Positions 52,140-61,061 of a stretch of 64,000 nt of DNA are shown here, one piece after another. The notes beneath the pieces are model-generated. The model saw only the letters and a list, made by a program, of their open reading frames with translations. It was not told the DNA's origin and searched no databases. The stretch is from NCBI GenBank assembly GCA_963677225.1, contig OY781923.1, forward strand, positions 806,001 through 870,000, written 5' to 3'. The stretch comes from SABI01 sp028532915. Lineage in GTDB: Bacteria; Spirochaetota; Spirochaetia; Sphaerochaetales; Sphaerochaetaceae. A program made the position numbers and the translations under genes. The first letter of the stretch is position 1. Each line of letters opens with the position of its first letter.

Positions 52140-52157
52140 AAACAAAGGATGAAAATG

Positions 52158-53084
52158 ATGACTAAATCAATTTCCAATGGCGTCTGGCCGGTGATGATCA
52201 CTCCATACACCGAAGACAACAGAATCGATTATGACGGTGTTCTGGAACTGCTCAAGTGGTATGCGCATCAAAAGGTTTCCGGAATCTTCGCTGTGTGTCA
52301 ATCCAGTGAGATGTTCTATCTTTCCAGAGAAGAACGTTACAATCTAGCTTCATTTATCATCAGTAACAGACCGAAAGGTCTCGGTATCATCGTTTCCGGA
52401 CACGTGGCGCAAACGATAGAAGAACAGATTGATGAGGCTCAAAGCATCATAGATGCCGGCGCTGATTCATATGTGTTTATCACCAATCAGTTCGCAAAAA
52501 AGAGTGAGAGCGATGATGTCGCGAAGAAGAGTATTGAAAAACTCATTTCAAATATCGATGCCGACAGTTTCGGCCTTTATGAATGTCCTTACCCCTATAA
52601 ACGGCTCATGTCTCCCGAACTGCTTTCCTGGTGTGCAAAGACCGGACGATTTGCCTTTCTGAAAGATACATGCTGCAGCCTGAACGGTCTGAAATCGAAA
52701 CTTCGTGCAGTAGAGGGGACACCGTTGAAAATCTTCAACGCAAATGCCGCCACCTTGCTCGAATCTCTCAAGTTGGGAGTTTCCGGCTACAGCGGTGTGA
52801 TGGCGAATTTTCACGCCGACCTGTACAGTTGGTTGTGCACCCATTATGAGAAAGATCCAAAGAAGGCTCAGGTTGTACAGAACCTGCTTGGTTTTGCGAG
52901 TGTCATCGAATGCCAGTTTTATCCGGTAAACGCAAAATATCATCTCGGCCTGGAAGGGTTGAACATCAATCTGTTCAGCAGGGTCCAGGATTTCAGCCAG
53001 TTCTCTACCAATCGCCAGATGGAAGTCGAACAGATGAAGAATATCGTGGACCTTATGAGGCTGCAGATAGGAATTTGGAACTAA
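52158..53084 (+). CDS. DapA/NanA-family class I aldolase, paralogue 2
   Basis: A 308-residue TIM-barrel lyase, paralogue of the gene at 17382. The Schiff-base Lys is in FLKDTCC and the Tyr in LYECPYPYKR. CQSSE again replaces GTTGE. Shared blocks run the whole length (SNGVWPVMITPYTEDN, ATLLESLKLGVSGYSGVMAN, YPVNAKYHL). Several ATG codons occur at the start; AAAGGA at 52144-52149 suits 52155 or 52158. It leads a TRAP transporter operon ending in a glycoside hydrolase-like gene, so it likely cleaves a 2-keto-3-deoxy sugar acid or a related compound to pyruvate and an aldehyde. Confidence 0.9.
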   Translation: MTKSISNGVWPVMITPYTEDNRIDYDGVLELLKWYAHQKVSGIFAVCQSSEMFYLSREERYNLASFIISNRPKGLGIIVSGHVAQTIEEQIDEAQSIIDAGADSYVFITNQFAKKSESDDVAKKSIEKLISNIDADSFGLYECPYPYKRLMSPELLSWCAKTGRFAFLKDTCCSLNGLKSKLRAVEGTPLKIFNANAATLLESLKLGVSGYSGVMANFHADLYSWLCTHYEKDPKKAQVVQNLLGFASVIECQFYPVNAKYHLGLEGLNINLFSRVQDFSQFSTNRQMEVEQMKNIVDLMRLQIGIWN

Positions 53085-53116
53085 CCCCGTCTATCGGGAG
53101 AAAAAAGGAGTCATAT

Positions 53117-54127
53117 ATGAAAAAGAAAATGTTGATGGTTATGCTGGTGCTTCTGGTCACAGGCATGATGGTTTGGGCTGCCGGAGAAAAAGAATCTGAT
53201 GGTACAAAACCTGTAGAACTGATTTTCACTTCGGTCTCGGTTCCAGGGGATTCTCATACCGAAGCGATGTATGTATTTGCAGATAAGGTCGAAGAACTAA
53301 CCGGAGGATCTGTTGAAGTCAAGGTATACGACAGCGGGACTCTCTTTACTCAGGAGAATGAATATGATGCTCTGGTGAATGGTGATGCAGATATGGCATA
53401 TATCTCATTTCCGACACTTGCAACACAGATTCCTTCATTCAGTATGTTCGGATCAGGGTATTTTTTCAGTTCTTATGATCATATGACCTCGGTACTCAAC
53501 GGGGATATCGCAGAAGAACATATCTGGCCGAAGGTTCGTGACCTTGGTATGCAGCCTCTCGGCAGTATGTACCTCGGTTCCCGTGTCATCAATACCAAAG
53601 ACAAGAAGATCGATAGTTATGAAGATATGGAGGGAGTTCTCCTTCGTATGCCAGGGTCAGAATCATGGCTCTTCCTCGGTGAGGCTCTCGGTGCCAATCC
53701 GACACCCCTGTCTTTCAGTGAGTTGTATACCGCTTTACAGACCGGTGCTGTCGGCGGACAGGACAATCCTCTTCCTACAGTCGAAAAGGCTAAATTCTAC
53801 GAAGTAACAAAATATCTGGCGATCACGAATCACGTCATTGATTCGATCATGCCTTGTGTGAATCTGGACAAGTGGAACTCCATGACTGCAGAACAGCAGG
53901 AAGCTGTGAGTGAAGCCATGGACTATGCAATTGCGTTCAACGATGAAGAAAGAATCGCAAGTGAGAACAGCCTCGTGGAATTCTTTGAAGGTGAAGGTAT
54001 GGTCGTAACATACCCCGATATCGCTGAATTCAGGGAGAACGTTCAGGCTGCATATGCCGACAACTCGGCAATGACCTCCACATGGGACATGGATCTGTAT
54101 AAGACTGTTCAGGAAATGGCAAAATAA
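53117..54127 (+). CDS. dctP: TRAP transporter solute receptor, DctP family
   Basis: A 336-residue exported binding protein. The signal peptide (MLMVMLVLLVTGMMVWAAG) precedes EKESDG. DctP features are SVPGDSHTEAMYVFADKVEELTGGSVEVKVYDSGTLF, the conserved Arg-containing EDMEGVLLRMPGSESW and GANPTPLSFSELYTALQTGAVGGQDNP, the loop that contacts the substrate carboxylate. It supplies DctQM at 54228-56014. Translation starts at 53117 after AAGGAG; the frame is open further upstream but overlaps the aldolase gene. A stem-loop follows at 54153. Confidence 0.94.
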   Translation: MKKKMLMVMLVLLVTGMMVWAAGEKESDGTKPVELIFTSVSVPGDSHTEAMYVFADKVEELTGGSVEVKVYDSGTLFTQENEYDALVNGDADMAYISFPTLATQIPSFSMFGSGYFFSSYDHMTSVLNGDIAEEHIWPKVRDLGMQPLGSMYLGSRVINTKDKKIDSYEDMEGVLLRMPGSESWLFLGEALGANPTPLSFSELYTALQTGAVGGQDNPLPTVEKAKFYEVTKYLAITNHVIDSIMPCVNLDKWNSMTAEQQEAVSEAMDYAIAFNDEERIASENSLVEFFEGEGMVVTYPDIAEFRENVQAAYADNSAMTSTWDMDLYKTVQEMAK

Positions 54128-54152
54128 TGATGCTGTAAGAATTAGAAAAAGG

Positions 54153-54186
54153 TATGGATGGCTCTTTTTGATAAAGAGCCTCCATA
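54153..54186 (+). terminator. Stem-loop between dctP and dctQ
   Basis: TATGGA/TCCATA enclose GGCTCTTT/AAAGAGCC (54160-54167 with 54173-54180), one bulged T. No T-run follows. It lies 25 bases after dctP and would favour more receptor than permease. Confidence 0.6.
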
Positions 54187-54227
54187 TTCAATATCTGGCA
54201 ACCAAAGCCGGGCGATAGGATTACAAA

Positions 54228-54737
54228 ATGAATTCAATTAAGAAGATGGGCCGAGGTGTGATGTATTTGTTAGGTACAATCATACCTAATCTTACGTTTT
54301 TGTTGATATTTGTCACTTTTATGATAACGATCATCTCAAGGTATCTGCTGAGGACTCCGGTCCCTTGGGCGTACGAGATAAGTATTCTTGCCTATATGTG
54401 GACCATGTTCTTCGGCGTGGGCAAAGCAATGCAGAATGAAGAACATGTGGTCTTCGCTCTTGTCTATGACAGCGTCGGACCGAAGCTCAAAATAGTTTTT
54501 GAGATACTCAACAGTCTGATACTGGTCATCCTGCTCGTTATTGTTTTTCTTCCATCAGTGAACTCTCTCTTGTCCAAGAAAATGGTCACAGGAGTTCTAA
54601 AGCTTCCATATAAGGTCGTCTTCGCCCCCCTTATCTATATGTTCGCAGAGATGCTTATAAGAAGTGTTATGGTAAGCGTAAAGCATCTGAAAAACCTGAG
54701 AAACACCCTGGAGAAAAAAGGCGGTGATCGAAAATGA
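54228..54737 (+). CDS. dctQ: TRAP transporter small membrane subunit (DctQ)
   Basis: A 169-residue membrane protein with four helices (residues about 15-38, 48-66, 88-108, 128-148). FMITIISRYLLRTPVPWAYEISILAYMWTMFFGVGKAMQNEEHV is the family core: the R-Y-x(5)-P-W-AxE motif and the charged loop. It pairs with DctM, which overlaps it by four bases. Confidence 0.92.
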   Translation: MNSIKKMGRGVMYLLGTIIPNLTFLLIFVTFMITIISRYLLRTPVPWAYEISILAYMWTMFFGVGKAMQNEEHVVFALVYDSVGPKLKIVFEILNSLILVILLVIVFLPSVNSLLSKKMVTGVLKLPYKVVFAPLIYMFAEMLIRSVMVSVKHLKNLRNTLEKKGGDRK

Positions 54738-56014
54738 ATATTGTACTTATCCTGTTTCTGGTCCTTGCTATATGTTTTATCATCAAGATGCCTGTCTCTA
54801 TGGCAATGCTCTCCGCTTCAATCACCTATTTTATTCTGAGCGGAAGATCCTTGGGTCAGGTGTTCACGGTCATGTCGGGTAATATGTTTTCGAACTATAC
54901 CATGCTCGCCGCTCCTCTTTTCATCTTCATGGCGAACGTGATGAACGAGGGAGAGATCACCGATAAATTGTTCAAGTTCTGCAACGGTCTGTTTGGTCGG
55001 ATGAGAGGAGGGACTGCCCAGGTTAATGTTGCGGCATCTCTGATCTTCTCCGGTATGACCGGCTCTGCGATCGCAGATGCTTCCGGAATCGGACTGATGG
55101 AGATCGATCAGATGAAGAAAGAAGGATACGACCCCTCTTTCAGCTGTGCCCTGACTGCCGCATCCGCCACAGTCGGTCCGATCTTTCCTCCCAGTATCCC
55201 TATGGTTATATATGCGATGCTGTCAGGGGCCTCCGTAGGTAAACTCTTCATGGGAGGAATGATCCCTGGAATCATTCTCTCTCTGCTTCTGATGATATAT
55301 GTTGCGATCATCTCATTCAAACGCAAATACCCCCGCGGGGAGATCATGGCCATCAGACAGTTCATTAAAGTCTCCATCAGTGCCGTTCCGGCCCTGTTTA
55401 CTGTTGTTCTGCTTCTCGGGGGTATCTATCTGGGTGTCGTAACCCCTACCGAGGCGGGAGCTTTGGCCTCTGCCTATGCAATTCTGATTTCGATTCTCCT
55501 CTATCGGAATCTTGGTCCTGTGAAATTCTGGAGGATTATCAAAAAGAGCGCATCCAACACCGCGACTCTGGCGCTGCTTGCAGGAACATCAATGCTTTTT
55601 TCCTATATCATATCCCTGGAACAGGTCCCGAGAGCCATCGCATCGGTAGTTATGGGAATAACAGAGAATAAATACATCTTCCTGATGGTTGTAAACGTGG
55701 TATTCCTTCTCCTCGGATGTGTCCTCGATGTTTCGACCATCCAATTGGTCTTTGTTCCCATGGTGCTGCCGCTGGTGACGGCCTTCGGTATCGATCTGGT
55801 CCATTTCGGAGTCATCATCTGTTTCAATATGATGATAGGGCTTTCCACTCCGCCGTTCGGAATGCTGCTGTTCATTGTTTCCGGGCTGGGAAAAGCTAAG
55901 ATCAGAGGTGTCATACGGGAGATTATTCCGATGATTCTTGTTATGCTGATCGTCCTGATCCTGATCACCTATATTCCGAATATCGTCATGTATATTCCGA
56001 ATAATTTTATGTAG
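54734..56014 (+). CDS. dctM: TRAP transporter large permease subunit (DctM)
   Basis: A 426-residue polytopic protein with 11-12 membrane segments. Signature stretches include FSNYTMLAAPLFIFMANVMNEG, GGTAQVNVAASLIFSGMTGSAIADASGIG, GPIFPPSIPMVIYAMLSGASVGKLFMGGMIPG and GLSTPPFGMLLFIVSG. It couples sodium entry to uptake of the DctP ligand. The glycoside hydrolase-like gene starts 12 bases after its stop. Confidence 0.94.
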   Translation: MNIVLILFLVLAICFIIKMPVSMAMLSASITYFILSGRSLGQVFTVMSGNMFSNYTMLAAPLFIFMANVMNEGEITDKLFKFCNGLFGRMRGGTAQVNVAASLIFSGMTGSAIADASGIGLMEIDQMKKEGYDPSFSCALTAASATVGPIFPPSIPMVIYAMLSGASVGKLFMGGMIPGIILSLLLMIYVAIISFKRKYPRGEIMAIRQFIKVSISAVPALFTVVLLLGGIYLGVVTPTEAGALASAYAILISILLYRNLGPVKFWRIIKKSASNTATLALLAGTSMLFSYIISLEQVPRAIASVVMGITENKYIFLMVVNVVFLLLGCVLDVSTIQLVFVPMVLPLVTAFGIDLVHFGVIICFNMMIGLSTPPFGMLLFIVSGLGKAKIRGVIREIIPMILVMLIVLILITYIPNIVMYIPNNFM

Positions 56015-56026
56015 CGGTTTCTGTCT

Positions 56027-59000
56027 ATGGAAGATTTGGTGAAAGTTCTTGAGAGACTGAATAATCCCAGTTCGAAGTACAGGTCTACACCCTTTTGGGC
56101 ATGGAACGATCATCTCGAATCAGACAGACTGATCGAACAGCTCGATCAGATGAAAGATCAGGGATCGGGAGGTTTTTTCATCCATTCCCGGGAAGGTCTC
56201 GAAACGCCGTATCTTTCAAAAACGTGGATGACACATGTCGAGGATGTCATCGCTCATGCGCAGCGTTCAGGTCTCGAATGCTGGATTTACGATGAAGATA
56301 CATGGCCTTCGGGCAGTGCGGGAGGATCTGTCAGCGCGCAGGACCCTCAATCGTATTCTGCCAGAGCTTTGACAGCTGAACTGCTGACTGATCCGACATC
56401 AGATTCTATCGGACAGGTTTTTCGGGACCCTCAGGTTCTTGCGGTATACCGGATAGTGAGAGACGAAACAGGTACAGCAGCTGTGAAGTTCGAATTGACC
56501 GGTTTTAACCGTTTAGACACCGACGGTCAAAAAAAGCCGGAATATCTCATATTCAGAAATGAGATTTCACATGTTTCCGAATGGTACAACAACAGTGCTC
56601 CGACAGATAACCTCAACCCCGAGGCTGTCGGGGTATTCATCAAAAAGACTCATGAGTTATATGCACAGCGCTTCAAAGAGTCTTTTGGCGGCACGATCAA
56701 AGGTTTTTTCACTGATGAACCGAATATCTGTGATTTCTTTTCCCATTTCACACCGGGTCGTCCCTGGCTGCCATGGACCACGCAGATGCCTGCAGCCTTC
56801 GAGAAATCTAGCGGTTACAGCATTCTCAAAATTCTGCCTTTGCTATTTCTCAAAGGAGATCATATGGAAAAGGCTCGATATGACTTCTGGCTGACCTTGA
56901 CCCGTCTTTTCCTATCATCCTATACGAAGCAGCTTTACCAATGGTGTGAAGAGCACAATGTCAAATTGACCGGGCATATGCTGTATGAGAACGACCTCGG
57001 GTATGCTACACGGTGCAATGGTGCAGTCATGCCCCATTACAGATATATGCATTCTCCGGGAATAGATCTTCTCGGAGATCAGAGAGAAGAGTATCTGACA
57101 GTCAAACAATGTACGAGTGTAGCCAATCAGTTCAGAAAAGAGATGGTTGTAAGCGAAATGTATGGTTGCACTGGGTGGGATTTCTCTTTTGCCGGACAAA
57201 AGAGAGTCGGAGACTGGCAGTATGTGATGGGCGTCACTCGGCGGTGTCAGCATCTTTCACTTTATTCGATTACCGGTTGTCGGAAACGTGACTATCCTCC
57301 CGCTTTCTCCTATCAGAACACCTGGTGGAAATATTCTCATGTGATCGAAGACTATTTTGCTCGGCTTGGAGTGTGTACGACCTCTGGTGTAGTTCACAGG
57401 AAGATACTCATGATTCACCCGACGGGAACATTCTGGATGCGTTCGCATAGTTCTTTGAATGAAGATCTGAGCAGAATCTATATGAACATGGGATGGCTGG
57501 AAAAGAATCTTACAGAGCTCAATAAAGCGGGAGATTACTACAATCGTCTTGCAGAGAAGATCCTGAAAAAACAATTTGACTTCGATTTCGGAGATGAGCT
57601 GATCATGAGTGAATCAGGGAGAATCGTCGGCGATCAGATCCAGGTCGGATCACACTGCTATTCATATGTGATCGTTCCACCTCTCGAAACATTGATGGAG
57701 ACAACATGCACTCTTCTTCGCACATTTCTTGATAGAGGAGGCATTGTCTTCTGGATGAAACCTTTTCCTGAAAGAATCGATGCGGTAAAAAATAACAGTA
57801 TAGATGATCTTATCAGCCACCGGAATGTTCATCCTCTTGAAGATGCCCGTCATCTCATAGCTGATCTTGAGCAGGAGGTTATTCGCCCTGTCATCATCTG
57901 TGATCGGTTTAATACAGGGCTCGACGGGTTCCTCTCTATGACACGACAGATTGAATCTGCACAGATAATAAGTATCGTGAACACCAACGAATTTGCCATA
58001 CCGGATGTGGACCTGGTATTCAGCACTACGGGGAGATTGTCACAGTATGACCTTATGAAGGGCACTGTTTCCCATGTCCCTGTGAGGGTGGACAAAACCG
58101 GAGTGTCAGAATCTGGAATGAGAATCAGTGTATCTTTCGGACGGGAGGAGACTCGGATCTATTTTATTGAGCATGATGAAGAACCGACTGTAGAGGACTC
58201 TACAAAAAGAGCTTACCATCATCCTCATGAAGGAAAACTTCTGGTGTACGGATTCCCTTCGATTTGTCCTGTAGCATTGACAAAAGAGAACACCCTTACT
58301 CTGGATCGTTGTTCCTACAGAATTAAAAAGGAGCCGTGGAGCGATGAGCTGCCGGTTTGGAAGGCACAGCAAAAGATAAGAGAGAGAGCTCATATGCGCC
58401 CTGTATACTACAATGGAGCTTTGCAGAGATATCTTTGGATTGATGAGGATGAACATTTCGATGTAGCTCTCCGTTTTCGATTTACAATCGACAGTCTCCC
58501 GCTAGAGCCGATGTTCGCCGTTGTGGAGAAATCCGGTAGAATGGATATCAGATGCAACGGGGTCCCCTGTGATCCTCCGGATTCATGGTTCATAGATAGA
58601 GATTTTCTTACACATCGTATAGTCTCTGCACGTATTGGGGAGAATTCGATCGAAATACAACTTTCATATACGAATTCTACGGAGCTGGAGGATATCTATG
58701 TGATTGGAGTGTTCGGGGTTTCCCCGGATCGACATATCATGTCTTGCCCGACTGTTTTACGAAGAGGAGACTGGACACTGCAGGGGTTGTTGCATTATGG
58801 AGGCAGCTGTTGTTATCGGTACATCGTTCCTCCGCTTTCAGCATCACAAAGCGGTCGAAGACTCTATCTCTCTCTCGGAGATTTTAAAGGCTCATTGGCG
58901 ATCATACGTATAGAAGAGGAAGATTCCGTCTACGTTTTTCAACCGTCTGTGATATTAGTGGATCACCTGCTCAGAAGAGATGCTGATACCCGCATTGAAA

Positions 59001-59176
59001 TAGAGATTGTCGGGAATTTTAGAAATCTTCTCGGCCCCCTCCACAGATCTGCTGATACATGCTGCAGAATCAGCTGGGAAGACTTTCATCCCGCAGATGT
59101 TTCATATTCACACGATTATTCGATCGAACCGATGGGCCTGATGGGTGAAACATACATCTGTGAGATACCTGATTGA
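56027..59176 (+). CDS. Large glycoside hydrolase-like protein (GH106/alpha-L-rhamnosidase-like)
   Basis: A 1049-residue protein without a signal peptide. The N-terminal half resembles the TIM-barrel glycosidase group around GH106: PFWAWNDHLESDRLIEQLDQMKDQGSGGFFIHSREGLETPYLS, WIYDEDTWPSGSAGG, and GFFTDEPNICDF, where the acidic residues are candidate catalytic groups. From about residue 780 the chain becomes beta-rich (galactose-binding-like modules). The cytoplasmic location implies an imported oligosaccharide or glycoside as substrate. It ends the operon with an aldolase and a DctPQM transporter. The ribosome site is poor, so translation probably depends on coupling to dctM. Exact family and linkage are uncertain. 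Confidence 0.7.
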   Translation: MEDLVKVLERLNNPSSKYRSTPFWAWNDHLESDRLIEQLDQMKDQGSGGFFIHSREGLETPYLSKTWMTHVEDVIAHAQRSGLECWIYDEDTWPSGSAGGSVSAQDPQSYSARALTAELLTDPTSDSIGQVFRDPQVLAVYRIVRDETGTAAVKFELTGFNRLDTDGQKKPEYLIFRNEISHVSEWYNNSAPTDNLNPEAVGVFIKKTHELYAQRFKESFGGTIKGFFTDEPNICDFFSHFTPGRPWLPWTTQMPAAFEKSSGYSILKILPLLFLKGDHMEKARYDFWLTLTRLFLSSYTKQLYQWCEEHNVKLTGHMLYENDLGYATRCNGAVMPHYRYMHSPGIDLLGDQREEYLTVKQCTSVANQFRKEMVVSEMYGCTGWDFSFAGQKRVGDWQYVMGVTRRCQHLSLYSITGCRKRDYPPAFSYQNTWWKYSHVIEDYFARLGVCTTSGVVHRKILMIHPTGTFWMRSHSSLNEDLSRIYMNMGWLEKNLTELNKAGDYYNRLAEKILKKQFDFDFGDELIMSESGRIVGDQIQVGSHCYSYVIVPPLETLMETTCTLLRTFLDRGGIVFWMKPFPERIDAVKNNSIDDLISHRNVHPLEDARHLIADLEQEVIRPVIICDRFNTGLDGFLSMTRQIESAQIISIVNTNEFAIPDVDLVFSTTGRLSQYDLMKGTVSHVPVRVDKTGVSESGMRISVSFGREETRIYFIEHDEEPTVEDSTKRAYHHPHEGKLLVYGFPSICPVALTKENTLTLDRCSYRIKKEPWSDELPVWKAQQKIRERAHMRPVYYNGALQRYLWIDEDEHFDVALRFRFTIDSLPLEPMFAVVEKSGRMDIRCNGVPCDPPDSWFIDRDFLTHRIVSARIGENSIEIQLSYTNSTELEDIYVIGVFGVSPDRHIMSCPTVLRRGDWTLQGLLHYGGSCCYRYIVPPLSASQSGRRLYLSLGDFKGSLAIIRIEEEDSVYVFQPSVILVDHLLRRDADTRIEIEIVGNFRNLLGPLHRSADTCCRISWEDFHPADVSYSHDYSIEPMGLMGETYICEIPD

Positions 59177-59420
59177 CCTGCTGCAATATTATGATGAATA
59201 CCTTAGGCCCTAAAGCCGTTGACAGATTGTCCGTTTTTCTTCACCATTGGGAAGAAAATTTTATGATGATTGTCTGAAATTGCTGTCACTGATATACCGT
59301 TTTGCGGATGTACATATAGAAACTACATAATCATAGATTCTTTGATCTCAATATCCCCAGATCCCTGAGAGAGGGAAGCTTTCGTGACCGTATTTTTTCA
59401 GGATAATCGGGGAGCCTTTT

Positions 59421-61061
59421 ATCAATACACAACATAATGAGAATCTTGAGAGGAAGAAGCGGTTTGACATTCATCCGGTCGTCTTTTTCTCTTCTGCGGC
59501 ACTTATCATCGGTTTCGTTATCATCTCCGTCTTCTTCAATGAGATGGTCGGAGGAATCTTCAATCCGTTGTTGAACAGTATTTCCACGAATGCCGGATGG
59601 TTCTTCACCCTCTCGGTGAATATCATCCTGCTGTTTGTCATCTACATCATGTTCAGCCGATATGGAGAGATCCGGCTCGGCGGTGATGATGCAGAGCCCG
59701 ATTTCAGCACCAAAAGCTGGTTCGCGATGCTTTTTTCGGCAGGCATGGGAATAGGATTGCTCTTCTACGGTGTCGCCGAACCGATGTTCCATTTCACCAA
59801 TCCGCCCATTCCTGTGGCAGATCAGACTGAAGCTGCCCATCAGGCAATGGCATTCACCTTCATGCACTGGGGACTGCACTCCTGGGCTGTCTATGCACTG
59901 ATAGCTCTGGCCCTTGCATTCTTCAGTTTCAACAAAGGCCAGCCGCTTTCGATCAGAACGATCTTCTATCCTCTTCTGGGAGAAAGAATCCATGGAGCGT
60001 GGGGAAATCTTATCGATATTCTGGCCACGATAGCCACACTCTTCGGAGTGGCCACTTCACTCGGATTCGGAGTGCAGCAGATCAATGCGGGATTCAGTCA
60101 CCTGTTCGGACTCGAACAGAACATAGGAGTCCAGATCGTATTGATCGTGATCATCACCGCAATAGCTACCATTTCGGTTGTGAGAGGTCTTGATGCAGGA
60201 ATCAGAAAACTTTCGGAATTGAATATCAGGCTGGCTATGCTTCTTCTTCTGTTCGTGTTCATCGCAGGACCCACGATGTTCATCCTCAACGGTTTTACCG
60301 AGAATATCGGCTACTACCTGCAGAAACTCACGGTAATCTCGACATGGAACGAGACATTCGAGAACACCAGCTGGCAGAATTCATGGACAGTATTCTACTG
60401 GGCCTGGTGGATCGCATGGTCTCCTTTCGTCGGAATGTTCATCGCAAGAGTATCCCGGGGAAGGACTATCAGAGAATTTCTCATGGGAGTTCTGTGTGTA
60501 CCCACACTGGTAACATTCTTGTGGATGACAGTCTTCGGCAATACGGCCCTCTTTTTCGAGATGTTTGGAGGCGGAGGTTTTGCACAGGCCGTTACCGAGA
60601 ATATTCCTCTGTCGCTGTTTCTGCTTCTGGAACGTCTGCCTCTCAACGGGATCACTTCTTTACTTGGTGTTCTGGTGGTAATCTCCTTTTTCGTCACCTC
60701 GTCAGATTCCGGCTCAATGGTCATCGACATCATCACGGCCGGAGGAAATCCCGATCCTCCAATTCCTCAGAGATTGTTCTGGGCGATTCTGGAAGGTGTC
60801 GTAGCTGCGGCGCTGCTTGTCAGCGGTGGACTTGCGGCACTGCAGTCGGCTGTCGTGGCAACAGGGCTTCCTTTCGCCATCGTTCTGATCGTTCTCTGTT
60901 TCAGCCTGAAAAAGGGACTGAATGAATACACCGGGGTGCAGACCTTCTCGGTCAAAGCCAAAAAAGGAAAACCGAAGAGATTCCAGATAGAGTCTTCAGA
61001 TATCCCTCCGGTAATCTTCAAGAAGAAACGACAGAAAAAGGAGGACGATAATGTACAATAA
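59421..61061 (+). CDS. BCCT-family transporter (betaine/choline/carnitine type), unusual start
   Basis: A sodium- or proton-coupled transporter for quaternary amines or related osmolytes, with about 12 helices. Family motifs are MLFSAGMGIGLLFYGVAEPMFHF, FMHWGLHSWAVYALIALALAFF and the substrate-site Trp-rich FYWAWWIAWSPFVGMFIARVSRGRTIREF. The first ATG is at 59544, but the conserved first helix (FDIHPVVFFSSAALIIGFVIISVFF) lies upstream of it in the same open frame, which runs from 59388 without ATG, GTG or TTG. The only well-placed ribosome site (GGGGAG, 59409-59414) points to an ATC codon at 59421. Counted from there the protein has 546 residues. The C-terminus overlaps the next gene by 11 bases. 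Confidence 0.85.
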   Translation: MNTQHNENLERKKRFDIHPVVFFSSAALIIGFVIISVFFNEMVGGIFNPLLNSISTNAGWFFTLSVNIILLFVIYIMFSRYGEIRLGGDDAEPDFSTKSWFAMLFSAGMGIGLLFYGVAEPMFHFTNPPIPVADQTEAAHQAMAFTFMHWGLHSWAVYALIALALAFFSFNKGQPLSIRTIFYPLLGERIHGAWGNLIDILATIATLFGVATSLGFGVQQINAGFSHLFGLEQNIGVQIVLIVIITAIATISVVRGLDAGIRKLSELNIRLAMLLLLFVFIAGPTMFILNGFTENIGYYLQKLTVISTWNETFENTSWQNSWTVFYWAWWIAWSPFVGMFIARVSRGRTIREFLMGVLCVPTLVTFLWMTVFGNTALFFEMFGGGGFAQAVTENIPLSLFLLLERLPLNGITSLLGVLVVISFFVTSSDSGSMVIDIITAGGNPDPPIPQRLFWAILEGVVAAALLVSGGLAALQSAVVATGLPFAIVLIVLCFSLKKGLNEYTGVQTFSVKAKKGKPKRFQIESSDIPPVIFKKKRQKKEDDNVQ

